A DNA stretch of 64,000 nt, taken from positions 1 through 64,000 of the forward strand of contig JAEYWK010000056.1 of NCBI GenBank assembly GCA_023431345.1, given 5' to 3'. This DNA is from Pseudomonadota bacterium (GTDB lineage: Bacteria; Myxococcota_A; Polyangia; Polyangiales; Polyangiaceae). The notes below the pieces were generated by a model. It saw only the letters and a program-made list of their open reading frames with translations. It searched no databases and had not been told where the DNA came from. Positions 54,096 through 63,442 of the stretch are shown piece by piece (positions within the stretch are counted from its first letter, which is position 1; each line of letters opens with the position of its first letter). Position numbers and translations under genes: made by a program.

Positions 54096-55220
54096 ATGAA
54101 CCCCAAGCTCCCGACTGTTAGCCAAGTTCCGCCCAGCGGCGAAATCGTCAGCGCCCTCCGGCCCGACGGTACGCTCGATCCTGCTCACGATCCGGGGCTG
54201 ACGGACGATGAAGTGGTGCACCTGTATCGCCACATGGTGATGACGCGCCAGATGGATGAGCGCCTCGTCATGCTGCAGCGCCAAGGACGCATCGGCTTTC
54301 ACGTCGGCTCGCTCGGCGAAGAGGCGTCGATCTTGGGCTCCGCGTTCGCGATGCAGCCGCAAGACTTCTTGTTCCCCTGCTACCGCGAGTTCGGCGCGGC
54401 GCTGATGCGGGGGCTGCCGCTGCAGAAGTTCATCGACAACATGTTCGGTAACGCCAACGACACCGTGCTGGGGCGGCAGATGCCGAACCACACCACGTGT
54501 CGCGAGGTGGGCTGGTGCTCGATCAGCTCGCCCGTCGGTACGCAAATCACGCAGGCCGTGGGCTTCGCGTGGGCGGCCAAGATCAAGCAAGAGAACAAGT
54601 CCGCGCTCGTGTATTTCGGCGATGGCGCGACCTCGTCGTCGGACTTTCACAGCGGCGTGAACTTCGCGGGCGTGTTCAAGGTGCCGTGCGTGCTGCTCTG
54701 TCGCAACAACGGCTGGGCCATCAGCGTGCCCGTCGAACGTCAGACCGCCACCAAGACATTCGCGGAGAAGGCGGCCGCTTACGGTATTCCCGGCGTCCGC
54801 GTCGACGGCAACGACATCTTCGCCGTCGTCAGCGTGACGCGCCGGGCGCGCGAGCGAGGGGAGCGAGGGGAGGGGCCGACCCTGATCGAAGCCATCACCT
54901 ACCGCATGGGTGGTCACTCGACGAACGACGACCCCAAGGCCTATCGCGGCGCGGACGCCGTGGAGGCCTGGGCGGGGCGCGATCCGATCGAGCGCACCCG
55001 CGACTACCTCACCAAGCGCAAAGCCTGGGACGAAGACCGTGAGCGGGCGCTCGCCACCGAGGTCGACGCGCGCTTCCGCGAGGCGGTCACCATCGCCGAG
55101 CGCACGCCCGTACCGCCGCTCGAGTCGATGTTCGAGGACGTGTACGAGTCTCCGCCCTGGCACCTCGCCGAGCAACGTCAGCAGCTCCTCTCCGGCCCCC
55201 GCGCTCCTGCCGCCCACTGA
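54096..55220 (+). CDS. 2-oxoacid dehydrogenase E1 component, alpha subunit
   Basis: 374-residue TPP-binding alpha subunit of a heterotetrameric E1, likely branched-chain 2-oxoacid dehydrogenase. The N-terminal region has LYRHMVMTRQMDERLVMLQRQGRIGFHVGSLGEEA. The TPP motif is VYFGDGATSSSDFHSGVNFAGVFKVPCVLLCRNNGWAIS (GDGA...N), and the regulatory-loop segment contains TYRMGGHSTNDDPKAYR. QKFIDNMFGNANDTVLGRQMPNHTTC precedes it. These features favour the BCKDH-type (2-oxoisovalerate) over pyruvate. It is followed by the beta subunit and E2 genes, with copy 3 of the repeat element between alpha and beta. Confidence 0.9.
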   Translation: MNPKLPTVSQVPPSGEIVSALRPDGTLDPAHDPGLTDDEVVHLYRHMVMTRQMDERLVMLQRQGRIGFHVGSLGEEASILGSAFAMQPQDFLFPCYREFGAALMRGLPLQKFIDNMFGNANDTVLGRQMPNHTTCREVGWCSISSPVGTQITQAVGFAWAAKIKQENKSALVYFGDGATSSSDFHSGVNFAGVFKVPCVLLCRNNGWAISVPVERQTATKTFAEKAAAYGIPGVRVDGNDIFAVVSVTRRARERGERGEGPTLIEAITYRMGGHSTNDDPKAYRGADAVEAWAGRDPIERTRDYLTKRKAWDEDRERALATEVDARFREAVTIAERTPVPPLESMFEDVYESPPWHLAEQRQQLLSGPRAPAAH

Positions 55221-55264
55221 GGGTCCCTGTGGTTTTCCTGGTCGAAGCGGCAGGTCGCCTGAGG

Positions 55265-55349
55265 TTTCTTCACAGGCAGGCGCAGAGGCAAGGCGCAGCC
55301 CCCAAGAACTCGGCGTCTCCACGCCACCCCGCCTCCCTGTTAAATCTCG
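55265..55349. repeat. Intergenic inverted-repeat element, copy 3 (degenerate)
   Basis: TTTCTTCACAGGCAGG (55265-55280) resembles the left end of copy 1 (TTTTTCACAGGAAG), and CCTCCCTGTTAAATCTCG (55332-55349) resembles its right end (CCTTCCTGTGAAACAATCT). It separates the E1 alpha and E1 beta genes. Match is weaker than copy 1, so confidence is modest. Confidence 0.4.
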
Positions 55350-55390
55350 CCCCCGCGATGACCTTACCCGTCAGCAACAAGAGTTAGACG

Positions 55391-56365
55391 ATGCCGCAGA
55401 TGAATATGGTTCAGGCGATCAACGACGCGCTGCGCGTGGCGATGCGCGCGGACGCGAACGTGGTGGTGCTGGGCGAGGATGTCGGGAAGGTGGGGGGCGT
55501 GTTTCGCGTCACGCAGGGCCTGTTCGACGAGTTCGGCGACGAGCGCGTCATCGACACCCCGCTGAGTGAGAACGGCATCGTCGGCTGCGCGGTCGGCATG
55601 GGCCTGTACGGCATGAAGCCGATCTGCGAAATCCAGTTCGCAGACTTCATCTGGCCCGCGTACGACCAGATCGTGAACGAGCTGGCCAAGTACCGCTACC
55701 GCTCCGGCGGCGACCACTCGTGCAAGGTCGTCATCCGCACCCCGGTGGGTGGAGGCATCAAGGGCGGCCACTACCATTCGCAGCACCCCGAGTCGGCGTT
55801 CATTCACGTCCCCGGGCTGAAGGTGGTGTGTCCTTCCACCCCGTATGACGCCAAGGGCCTGCTCCTGGCCAGCTTGGCCGACCCGGATCCGGTGATTTTC
55901 TTCGAGCCCAAGCGGCTGTACCGGGCCGCCAAGGGCGAGGTGCCGGAGGGGGCGTATACGGTGCCCCTCGAGAGCGCGCGGGTGGTGCGGCCTGGAAACA
56001 GCGTCACTGTGCTGGCCTACGGCGCCATGCTGTACGAAGCTCTGGACGCGGCCTCAAAAGCCTCCGAAAAGGGCGTCGAAGCCGAGGTGATCGACCTCAG
56101 AACCCTCTGGCCCGTGGACATGAGCACCATCCTCGAAAGCGTCAAACGAACCGGACGACTCGTGGTCGTGCACGAAGCGCCGCGCACGCTCGGGTTCGGC
56201 GCAGAGCTGCTCGCGCTGGTCGTCGAGCGCGCCTTCTATCACCTCGAAGCCGCCCCGGTGCGCGTTACGGGCTTCGACACGCCGTTCCCGTACGCCCTCG
56301 AGCGCGAGTACCTGCCGCTGTCACACCGAATCTTGCCCGCCTTGCTCGACGTCGCTCGTGCCTGA
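55391..56365 (+). CDS. 2-oxoacid dehydrogenase E1 component, beta subunit
   Basis: 324-residue beta subunit. Conserved segments are QAINDALRVAMRADANVVVLGEDVGKVGGVFRVTQGLFDEFG, with the Glu that activates TPP, VIDTPLSENGIVGCAVGMG, VIRTPVGGGIKGGHYHSQHPESAFIHVPGLKVVCPSTPYDAKGLLLASL, FFEPKRLYRAAKGEVPEGAYTVPL and the C-terminal transketolase-like LIDLRTLWP region. KGGHYHSQHPE is the BCKDH-type loop. Start ATG at 55391 follows the alpha gene by 170 bp, holding the repeat element. The E2 gene begins 38 bp after its stop. Confidence 0.93.
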   Translation: MPQMNMVQAINDALRVAMRADANVVVLGEDVGKVGGVFRVTQGLFDEFGDERVIDTPLSENGIVGCAVGMGLYGMKPICEIQFADFIWPAYDQIVNELAKYRYRSGGDHSCKVVIRTPVGGGIKGGHYHSQHPESAFIHVPGLKVVCPSTPYDAKGLLLASLADPDPVIFFEPKRLYRAAKGEVPEGAYTVPLESARVVRPGNSVTVLAYGAMLYEALDAASKASEKGVEAEVIDLRTLWPVDMSTILESVKRTGRLVVVHEAPRTLGFGAELLALVVERAFYHLEAAPVRVTGFDTPFPYALEREYLPLSHRILPALLDVARA

Positions 56366-56403
56366 GCGCCGCATTTGCCCCTGTTTAGAAAGAGAGTTTC
56401 GTG

Positions 56404-57735
56404 ATGTCGAAGTTCGAGTTCAAGCTGCCTGACATTGGTGAGGGCGTCGCCGAAGGGGAAATCGTCAACTGGCTCGTGAACGAAGGCGATAGCGTCAGCG
56501 AGAACCAGGAGATGGTCGAGGTGATGACCGACAAGGCGACGGTCACCATCGGCGCGCCGAAGGCGGGTAAAGTCGCAGAGGTTCGCTTCAAGGTGGGCGA
56601 CACGGTGCCGGTCGGCCAAGTGCTGGTGGTGCTCGACGTGGGCGGTGGCGACGACGCGGCCGCTGCTCCGCCTCCCGCGGCTGCGCCCGCCGCCCCGGCC
56701 GCGCCTGCCGCCGCCAAAGGCGAGTCGACCGTCGCCAGCGCGGTGGGCGACCTTCGCGAAACGCTGCCGGGAATGGCGAAGTCGGCGCCGGCGCCGGCTG
56801 CTGATAACTACTTCAGCGAGAAGCCGCTCGCGGCTCCCGCGACGCGAAAGCTCGCGCGCGAGCTCGGCGTCGACTTGAAGACGGTTCAGCCGAGCGGCTC
56901 CGCGGGCCGCGTGACACGCGAAGACGTCGAGCGCGCGTCGGCGGGCGGACGCCCGGCGCCCGCCGCTGCTCCCGCAGCGCCGTCGGCTGCTCCCGCTCCG
57001 CTGCCGGAGGCCCCGCGGCCCGCGCCCCGCGCGACGGACGAGCGTGTGCCCGTGCGCGGCATGCGCAAGCGCATCTGGGAGAACATGGCGCGGTCGAAGC
57101 ACACCGCCGCCCATTTTCACTACATCGATGAGGTGAACTGCGCGGAGCTGATCGCGCTCCGCGATCGCTTCAAGCCGCACGCCGAGCGCTCGAGCGCGAA
57201 GCTGACCTTCTTGCCGTTCTTGGTCAAGGCGGTGGTCGCCGCCCTCAAGCGCCACCCGCGCTTGAACTCCGTGGTCGACGAGGCGGCGATGGAGCACGTC
57301 ATCCGCCGCAACTACGACATCGGCATCGCGATCTCGACCGACGCGGGCCTGATGGTCTGCGCGCTGCGCGACGCGGATCGCTTGAGCATCGTCGAAATCG
57401 CCAAAGAGATCGAGCGTCTCGGCGCGGCGGCCAAAGCCGGTAAGGTCCAGAAAGAGGATCTCGGCGGAACCTCGTTCACCATCTCGTCGCTCGGCAAGCT
57501 CGGCGGCTTGATGGCTCCGCCGATCATCAACTACCCCGAGGTTGGCATCATGGGCGTGCACGCCATGAAGCGGAAGCCGGTGGTCAAGGGTGACCAGATC
57601 GTGATCGGTGACGTGATGAACCTCTCGTTCTCGTTCGATCATCGCATCATCGACGGTGACGTCGGCGCGGGCTTCGCGCAGGAAATCATCGGTTACCTCG
57701 AGCAACCCGATCGCCTGCTCGTCGAAATGAGCTGA
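56404..57735 (+). CDS. 2-oxoacid dehydrogenase E2 (dihydrolipoamide acyltransferase)
   Basis: 443-residue core enzyme. The lipoyl domain (about 1-78) contains EVMTDKATVTI with the lipoylated Lys, then an Ala/Pro linker, a peripheral-subunit-binding domain (ATRKLARELGVDLKTVQPSGSAGRVTREDVERA, about 138-175), a second Ala/Pro linker and the catalytic domain with VPVRGMRKRIWENMARSKHTAAHFHYIDEVNC and active-site SFDHRIIDGDVGAGF. I chose the second codon ATG at 56404 because a GTG three bases earlier only adds Met. A GAAAGAGAG ribosome-binding site precedes it. The complex E3 is not encoded here. A strong hairpin follows at 57782. Confidence 0.93.
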   Translation: MSKFEFKLPDIGEGVAEGEIVNWLVNEGDSVSENQEMVEVMTDKATVTIGAPKAGKVAEVRFKVGDTVPVGQVLVVLDVGGGDDAAAAPPPAAAPAAPAAPAAAKGESTVASAVGDLRETLPGMAKSAPAPAADNYFSEKPLAAPATRKLARELGVDLKTVQPSGSAGRVTREDVERASAGGRPAPAAAPAAPSAAPAPLPEAPRPAPRATDERVPVRGMRKRIWENMARSKHTAAHFHYIDEVNCAELIALRDRFKPHAERSSAKLTFLPFLVKAVVAALKRHPRLNSVVDEAAMEHVIRRNYDIGIAISTDAGLMVCALRDADRLSIVEIAKEIERLGAAAKAGKVQKEDLGGTSFTISSLGKLGGLMAPPIINYPEVGIMGVHAMKRKPVVKGDQIVIGDVMNLSFSFDHRIIDGDVGAGFAQEIIGYLEQPDRLLVEMS

Positions 57736-57781
57736 GCGGCGCCCCGGCGCCCGCGCGAGTCTCCGAGCCAGTCGAACGTCG

Positions 57782-57808
57782 AGGCGGGGTGGTGTATGCA
57801 CCCCGCCT
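57782..57808 (+). terminator. Terminator-like hairpin after the E2 gene
   Basis: AGGCGGGGTG (57782-57791) pairs perfectly with CACCCCGCCT (57799-57808) across the 7-base loop GTGTATG, followed by ACATTGTTCTAC. It begins 46 bp after the E2 stop and lies before the next gene at 57918. Ten GC-rich pairs make a stable stem; the downstream T-content is moderate. Confidence 0.65.
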
Positions 57809-57917
57809 ACATTGTTCTACATGCCCTGTAAGGTGCACTGCTACCCGGGGGGCGCTCGCCCGGTGGGCCCTAACGGTGTAGTTTAGCGGTGATGGTTTCG
57901 TGCGAGGCCGCACAAGA

Positions 57918-58934
57918 ATGAGAGCAGCTCTTTCGATTTCATTGCTGGCGCTATCGATGAGCGTTGGCCTGAATGCGTACGCCCAAGCGGCAGAGCCAAC
58001 GCCTGCTCAAGTTCGCGCGGCAGCGGAAGCCTTCGACAAGGGGCGCGAGGCGTACAAAGCTGAAGAGTTCGTCGAGGCGGCCGAGCAATTCGAGAAGGCC
58101 GATGGCAACGCGCCGAGCTCCGCCGCGCTGGAGTTGGCGATTCGCGCGCGCGACAAAGCGGGCGAGCTCGACCGGGCCGCGACGCTGATGGCGCTCGCGC
58201 TCAAGCGGCACCCCGCCGACGAGAACTTACTCAAGATCGCTCCCGATCTGACCAGGCGAGCAGGTGAAAAGCTCTACGAATTGAGCGCGGTCTGTGACGA
58301 GCCGTGCGAGCTCACGGTTGGCGGCAAGCTCATCCACGGCCCCGCCGACACGCAGCGCACCATCTACATCCAGCCTGGCTCACTCACGGTGCGCGCAGGT
58401 TGGTCCGACAATCGCAGCGACTCCAAGCAAGTCGACGCGGAAGCGGGCGGCAAGGGCGAGGTGAGCTTCTTGGCGCCAGCCGTGGCTGCGGCCGGCAACA
58501 TCGCCCGAGAGCCTCGCGAGGATGACTATGCGACGTCCGTGACGAATCCCGAGCGTGACGAGGGCGTCGCCAAGAAATCCGGTTGGTCACCGGCCGTGTT
58601 CTTCGTGGGCGCGGGCGTCACCGCCGTGCTCGGTGGCGTCACCGTTTGGAGCGGCATCGACACCGTCAACAACCCGGGCGCCGATCGCGTGAAGAACGAG
58701 TGCGGTAACCAGGGCGAGGCGTGTGACCTCTACCAGGAAGGCTTGAGCAAGCAGCGCCGGACGAACGTGCTGATCGGCGTGACCGCCGGCGTCGGCGTGG
58801 CCACCATCTTGATCGGCGCTCTCGCTACCGACTGGAGCGGCGGCCAGAGCGAGCAATCAGCCCAGCGCGGCGTGCGCGTGGCTCCGTGGGCGAGCCTCGA
58901 CGGCGGCGGGCTGCAAGCGGTCGGAAGGTTCTAG
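57918..58934 (+). CDS. Exported TPR-like protein with two membrane segments, second copy
   Basis: 338 residues, same plan as the protein at 33896. Signal peptide about 1-24 (SISLLALSMSVGLNAYAQA). A TPR-like part follows (about 30-115: ARAAAEAFDKGREAYKAEEFVEAAEQFEKAD, then LALKRHPADENLLKIAP). A beta-rich region (CDEPCELTVGGKLIHG, IYIQPGSLTVRAGWSD) resembles PEGA. Two hydrophobic segments follow (AVFFVGAGVTAVLGGVTVW and TNVLIGVTAGVGVATILIGALA), and the tail is ASLDGGGLQAVGRF. I chose the ATG at 57918 because it opens the signal peptide; a GTG at 57900 is weaker. Its partner kinase starts 6 bp after its stop, so a two-gene operon is likely. Confidence 0.75.
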   Translation: MRAALSISLLALSMSVGLNAYAQAAEPTPAQVRAAAEAFDKGREAYKAEEFVEAAEQFEKADGNAPSSAALELAIRARDKAGELDRAATLMALALKRHPADENLLKIAPDLTRRAGEKLYELSAVCDEPCELTVGGKLIHGPADTQRTIYIQPGSLTVRAGWSDNRSDSKQVDAEAGGKGEVSFLAPAVAAAGNIAREPREDDYATSVTNPERDEGVAKKSGWSPAVFFVGAGVTAVLGGVTVWSGIDTVNNPGADRVKNECGNQGEACDLYQEGLSKQRRTNVLIGVTAGVGVATILIGALATDWSGGQSEQSAQRGVRVAPWASLDGGGLQAVGRF

Positions 58935-58940
58935 GGGTTC

Positions 58941-60434
58941 GTGGCCGCGAAGCTCTTCGACCCTAGCGTCGGCCGACAGCGCGTCGATCGCTACGAGCTG
59001 ATGGGCGAGATCGCCTCCGGCGGCATGGCGACCGTGTACCTGGCGCGGCTGACCGGCATGGGCGGGTTCCAGCGCTTCGTCGCGATGAAGCGGCTGCACC
59101 CGCACCTGGCGAGCGAGAAAGAGTTCGTCGAGATGTTCCTCGACGAGGCGCGCATCGCCGCGCGCATCCACCACCCCAACGTGGTGCCCATCTTGGAGGT
59201 GGGGGCGAGCCAGGTCGGCTACTACCTGGTGATGGAGTACGTCGAGGGTGACACCTTGGCGAGGCTCCTGGCGCGCGCCGCCAGCACGGGCAAGAAGCTG
59301 CCCGTATCGATCGCGCTGCGCATCGCCATCGACATGCTCTCGGGGCTGCACGCTGCCCACGAGCTCCACGACGATCACAATCAGCCGGTGCACCTCGTGC
59401 ACCGCGACGTGTCGCCGCAAAACGTGCTCGTCGGTCAGGACGGCATCGCGCGCATCACCGACTTCGGCGTGGCGCGTGCGGCGAGCCGTCTCACCGCGAC
59501 GCGCGTCGGCCAGCTCAAGGGCAAGATCGCCTACATGGCGCCGGAGCAGGCGGCGGGCTCGGAAGAGCTGGATCGCCGCGCCGACGTCTTCTCCGCCGGC
59601 ATCGTGATCTGGGAGGCGCTCGCCCAGAAGCGCTTGTTCAAGGCCGAGAACGAGGCCGCGACGTTGTCGCGCGTGATCACCGAGCCGGTGCCGCTGCTCT
59701 TTCAGGTCTCGCCGCAGGTCAGTAAAGAGGTGAGCGGCGTGGTGATGCGCGCGCTCGATCGCGACGTCGACAAGCGCTACCCGAGCTGCGCGGCCTTCGC
59801 GGACGCTCTCGAGGCGGCGGCGGCGCTGAAAGACAAAGTCGCGTCGCCGCGAGAGCTGGCCGCCTACGTGAACGAGGTGATGGGCGAGGAGATCGCTCAG
59901 CAGCGCGACAACGTGCGCGCCTGGCTGGCGCACAGCGAGCCCACCGCCTCGCTGGCCGCGGAGCTGCCGTCTGGGGTCGTGCCATCGTCGAGCGTCTCTG
60001 CGGCCGCGATTTCGCTTCCGGGACACCCCGAAGCGTCGCGGAGCGGGCTCTCGGGCTCGCTGGCGTCGGAGCAGCAGCGACCTCGCTCGCGCGTCCCGCT
60101 GCTGCTCGGTGGTGCGCTGCTCGTCGGGCTGCTCGGCGCCGGCGGCTTCATGCTGACCCGCTCGGCGCGCTCGGTCGGGCCCACGCCGGCCGCGGCTCCG
60201 GTCGCGGCTCCAACGCCGAGCCCAGCGCTCGCGCCGCCGTCGGCCGTGCCTGCGGCCGCGCCGCCCGCCGCCAGCGACGAGGCCAGCGCCTTGCCTCCGC
60301 CCACCGCGCCGAGCGCGTTGGGCGTCGTTCCACCAGCGCCCAGGCCTCCCGGCCGCGCTGCGCCTCCCGCCGGCGGCAAGTCCAAACGCAAAAAGCCGGC
60401 CGATGACGTGGACTTGCGAAATCCCTACCGCTGA
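58941..60434 (+). CDS. Ser/Thr protein kinase, second copy, HRDVSPQN type
   Basis: 497 residues. The kinase domain is about 17-290: IASGGMATVYLA (glycine loop), VAMKRLH with the catalytic Lys, VHRDVSPQNVLV in the catalytic loop, DFGVARAASRLTATRVGQLKGKIAYMAPEQAAG, and DVFSAGIVIWEAL. The loop has VSPQN in place of LKPxN, so the Lys that usually contacts gamma-phosphate is absent; this variant is frequent in myxobacterial kinases. A polar Ser/Ala/Glu linker precedes one membrane helix, VPLLLGGALLVGLLGAGGFML (about 390-410), and an Ala/Pro tail with a C-terminal basic end. GTG start at 58941, 6 bp after the TPR gene stop. Confidence 0.92.
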   Translation: MAAKLFDPSVGRQRVDRYELMGEIASGGMATVYLARLTGMGGFQRFVAMKRLHPHLASEKEFVEMFLDEARIAARIHHPNVVPILEVGASQVGYYLVMEYVEGDTLARLLARAASTGKKLPVSIALRIAIDMLSGLHAAHELHDDHNQPVHLVHRDVSPQNVLVGQDGIARITDFGVARAASRLTATRVGQLKGKIAYMAPEQAAGSEELDRRADVFSAGIVIWEALAQKRLFKAENEAATLSRVITEPVPLLFQVSPQVSKEVSGVVMRALDRDVDKRYPSCAAFADALEAAAALKDKVASPRELAAYVNEVMGEEIAQQRDNVRAWLAHSEPTASLAAELPSGVVPSSSVSAAAISLPGHPEASRSGLSGSLASEQQRPRSRVPLLLGGALLVGLLGAGGFMLTRSARSVGPTPAAAPVAAPTPSPALAPPSAVPAAAPPAASDEASALPPPTAPSALGVVPPAPRPPGRAAPPAGGKSKRKKPADDVDLRNPYR

Positions 60435-60459
60435 CGCGGCTGGCGGGTGGGGCCCAGCG

Positions 60460-60488
60460 TTGACATGGCTCGGACCGACTGCTAGTTG
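60460..60488 (+). promoter_or_regulatory. Sigma-70-type promoter for prs
   Basis: TTGACA (60460-60465) and TAGTTG (60483-60488) are 17 bp apart, and the predicted start of transcription is about 60495, giving a leader of about 70 bases. The -35 is perfect, the -10 only partly matches. Confidence 0.5.
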
Positions 60489-60565
60489 TCCGCCGCCCAA
60501 ACCCGGCCCGGCCCTGAAGTAGCGCCGTTTTTTCGCGGGGTTAAGCGGTAAGGCGCACGGTCCCC

Positions 60566-61513
60566 TTGGCGGTCAAGAGAGTCTGCATCTTCACCGGAAA
60601 CGCGAATCCGGAGTTGGCGAGCGAGATCGCGAAGGTCCTCGACACGCCGCTGGGTGAGGTTCGGGTATCGCGCTTCAGCGACGCGGAGACGTTCTGCGAG
60701 ATCCGCGAGAACGTGCGGGGGCTCGACGTCTACATCGTGCAGCCGACGTCTTCGCCGGTGAACGACAACTTGATGGAGCTGCTGATCATGTGCGACGCCC
60801 TACGTCGCGCCTCCGCGGCTTCGGTAACGGCCGTGATTCCTTATTACGGTTACGCCCGCCAGGATCGCAAGGTCGCGCCTCGCACGCCCATCACCTCGAA
60901 GCTCGTGGCTGATTTGCTGGTCGCGGCCGGCGTCAACCGGGTGGTGTCGGTCGATCTGCACGCCGGGCAAATTCAGGGGTTCTTCAATATTCCGTTCGAT
61001 CACCTGTACGCGCTGCCGGTGTTCCTTTCGGACTACCTGCAGCACTCGTTCGATCAAAGCACCGTGTTCGTGTCGCCGGACGCGGGCGGCGTCGAGCGCA
61101 CGCGCGCCTACTCGAAGCGCTTGGGAGCATCGCTGGCCATCATCGACAAGCGGCGCGAGCGCGCCAACGTCAGCGAGGTGATGCACCTGATCGGCGACGT
61201 GCGCGACAAAGACTGCATCATCGTCGACGACCTGATCGACACGGCCGGCACGCTCTGCAACGCCGCTCGCGCCGTGATGAACGGCGGCGCTCGTCGCGTG
61301 TTCGCCTGCGCGACACACGGCGTGCTCAGCGGCCCCGCCGTGCAGCGCATCGAAGAGTCGCCGCTCGAGCAGGTGGTCGTCACCAACTCGATCGCGCCCT
61401 CGCCGGAGACCCGCGCCAGCAAGAAGATCCGATACATCTCGATCGCCCGTCTGCTCGGCGAAGCGATCCGGCGTATCCACAACAGTGATTCAGTGAGCTC
61501 GCTCTTCGTTTGA
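60566..61513 (+). CDS. prs: Ribose-phosphate pyrophosphokinase
   Basis: 315-residue enzyme making PRPP from ribose 5-phosphate and ATP. Key segments: FTGNANPELASEIAKVL, RFSDAETFCEIRENVRG, PYYGYARQDRK (ATP-loop), SVDLHAGQIQGFFNIPFDHLYALPV, VSPDAGGVERTRAYSK and the PRPP-binding CIIVDDLIDTAGTLCNAA. Length matches class I PRS (about 315). Starts with TTG at 60566; no ATG alternative gives the conserved N-terminus. It begins a housekeeping run followed by the bL25, pth, rpsF and rpsR genes. Confidence 0.95.
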   Translation: MAVKRVCIFTGNANPELASEIAKVLDTPLGEVRVSRFSDAETFCEIRENVRGLDVYIVQPTSSPVNDNLMELLIMCDALRRASAASVTAVIPYYGYARQDRKVAPRTPITSKLVADLLVAAGVNRVVSVDLHAGQIQGFFNIPFDHLYALPVFLSDYLQHSFDQSTVFVSPDAGGVERTRAYSKRLGASLAIIDKRRERANVSEVMHLIGDVRDKDCIIVDDLIDTAGTLCNAARAVMNGGARRVFACATHGVLSGPAVQRIEESPLEQVVVTNSIAPSPETRASKKIRYISIARLLGEAIRRIHNSDSVSSLFV

Positions 61514-61573
61514 GCGCGCTCTTAGCGGTGGGTGGGCGGTTTCCCCGCTGAACCACCAGAGGTAGACAGAGAA

Positions 61574-62206
61574 ATGGAATCGATCAAAGTCAGTGCCGAC
61601 CGTCGTGCCGAGAGCGGCAAAGGTGTAGCGAGTCGTCTGCGTGCCACGGGCAAGATCCCGGCCGTCGCTTACGGCAAGCAGCTGCCGGCGCAATCTCTGG
61701 CGGTCGCGCCGGACGCGCTCAAGGCCGTGTTCGCCAGCGCGTGGGGGAGCAACACCGTCATCGAGCTGGACGTCGAGGGTAAGGACAAGTTGACCGTCCT
61801 CTTGCGCGACTACCAGTATCACCCCGTTTCGCGGAAGCTGCTCCACGCTGACTTCGTGCAGATCCATTTGGATCAACCGGTCGACGTCGAGGTGCCGCTC
61901 GAGCTCCCCGGCAAGCCGGTGGGCGTGATCAAGGGCGGCACGCTGCGCCAGGTGTTCCGCAAGCTGCCGATCCGCGCGCTGCCGAACGACATCCCGGTGA
62001 AGATCGTGTACGACGTGACGGACCTCGATCTCGACGGCCACGTCGCGCCCAAGGATCTCGCGCTGCCCGAAGGTGTCTCCGTGCGCTTGCCGCCCGAGCA
62101 GACGCTGGCCGCCATCGTCCACGAAGTCGTGCGCGAGGAAGAGACGGCGGCGCCGGCCGCGGCGGCGGCGGCTCCGGCGGCAGCCAAGACCCCCGAGAAG
62201 AAGTGA
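61574..62206 (+). CDS. rplY: 50S ribosomal protein L25/Ctc family
   Basis: 210-residue two-domain Ctc-type bL25 that binds 5S rRNA. Conserved parts are ESGKGVASRLRATGKIPAVAYGK (N-terminal domain), VLLRDYQYHPVSRKLLHADFVQI, and the C-terminal beta domain VDVEVPLELPGKPVGVIKGGTLRQV. A low-complexity Ala/Pro tail follows. I chose the ATG at 61574 (MESIKVSAD) over 61532. The gene lies between prs and pth, the usual conserved order. Confidence 0.95.
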   Translation: MESIKVSADRRAESGKGVASRLRATGKIPAVAYGKQLPAQSLAVAPDALKAVFASAWGSNTVIELDVEGKDKLTVLLRDYQYHPVSRKLLHADFVQIHLDQPVDVEVPLELPGKPVGVIKGGTLRQVFRKLPIRALPNDIPVKIVYDVTDLDLDGHVAPKDLALPEGVSVRLPPEQTLAAIVHEVVREEETAAPAAAAAAPAAAKTPEKK

Positions 62207-62247
62207 GCGGAGCCCGGTCGCTCTAGCTTGCTCGGAAAGACGCGCGG

Positions 62248-62829
62248 ATGTTGCTGATCGCGGGGCTCGGAAACCCTGGGCCTCGCTACGCGGCAACCCG
62301 GCACAACCTCGGGTTTCGCTTGATCGACGAGCTGGCGCGGAAGTGCGGGGTCGCAGACTCCGCCTTCCGCGACCGCTTTCATGGCCAGATCGCGCCCGCG
62401 CGGCTGGGAGATCACGAGCTTCTGCTGCTGCGCCCGCAGACGTTCATGAACGACTCGGGGCGCAGTGTTCAGGCAGCTTGCACCTTCTACAAGATTAAGC
62501 CCTCCGAGCTGATCGTGGCGCACGACGAGCTCGACCTGCCTTTCGCGGAAATCCGCCTAAAAAAGGGCGGCGGCGACGGGGGCAACCGCGGCGTCCGCTC
62601 GGTAACGGGAGCGCTCGGCGCAGACTACGTCCGGATTCGCCTCGGAATCGGCCGTCCGCCCCCCGACTTTCGGGGTGACCCGGCAGATTTCGTGCTACAA
62701 GGCTTCGCCTCTTCGGAGCACTCGGCCGTCGAAACGATGCTCGAGCGCGGCGTGGAGGCGGTCTCGCTGGTGACGAGCCTCGGGCTCGAGAAGGCGATGA
62801 ATCGTATCAATCAGCGGCCCGCGCGCTGA
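62248..62829 (+). CDS. pth: Peptidyl-tRNA hydrolase
   Basis: 193-residue enzyme that releases tRNA from stalled peptidyl-tRNA. Landmarks: IAGLGNPGPRYAATRHNLGF (with the catalytic His at about 20), LLRPQTFMNDSGRSVQAA, VAHDELDLPFAEIRLKKGGGDGGNRGVRSV (catalytic Asp of HDELD) and FRGDPADFVLQGF. The ATG at 62248 follows bL25 by 41 bp. Order bL25-pth is conserved in many bacteria. Confidence 0.96.
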   Translation: MLLIAGLGNPGPRYAATRHNLGFRLIDELARKCGVADSAFRDRFHGQIAPARLGDHELLLLRPQTFMNDSGRSVQAACTFYKIKPSELIVAHDELDLPFAEIRLKKGGGDGGNRGVRSVTGALGADYVRIRLGIGRPPPDFRGDPADFVLQGFASSEHSAVETMLERGVEAVSLVTSLGLEKAMNRINQRPAR

Positions 62830-62920
62830 ACCTGGCCGGAGCCCTACTGGGCGAACGTCAGCTCCTTGCTCCCCGGCATGTCGCCTGGGGGCCCTTGGTC
62901 CAGAAGGAGACCACAATCGA

Positions 62921-63438
<518 letters not shown>

Positions 63439-63442
<4 letters not shown>

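Noticed and set aside
58857..60500. 547-codon minus-strand frame opposite the second kinase
   Set aside because: Antisense shadow with Arg/His-rich composition.
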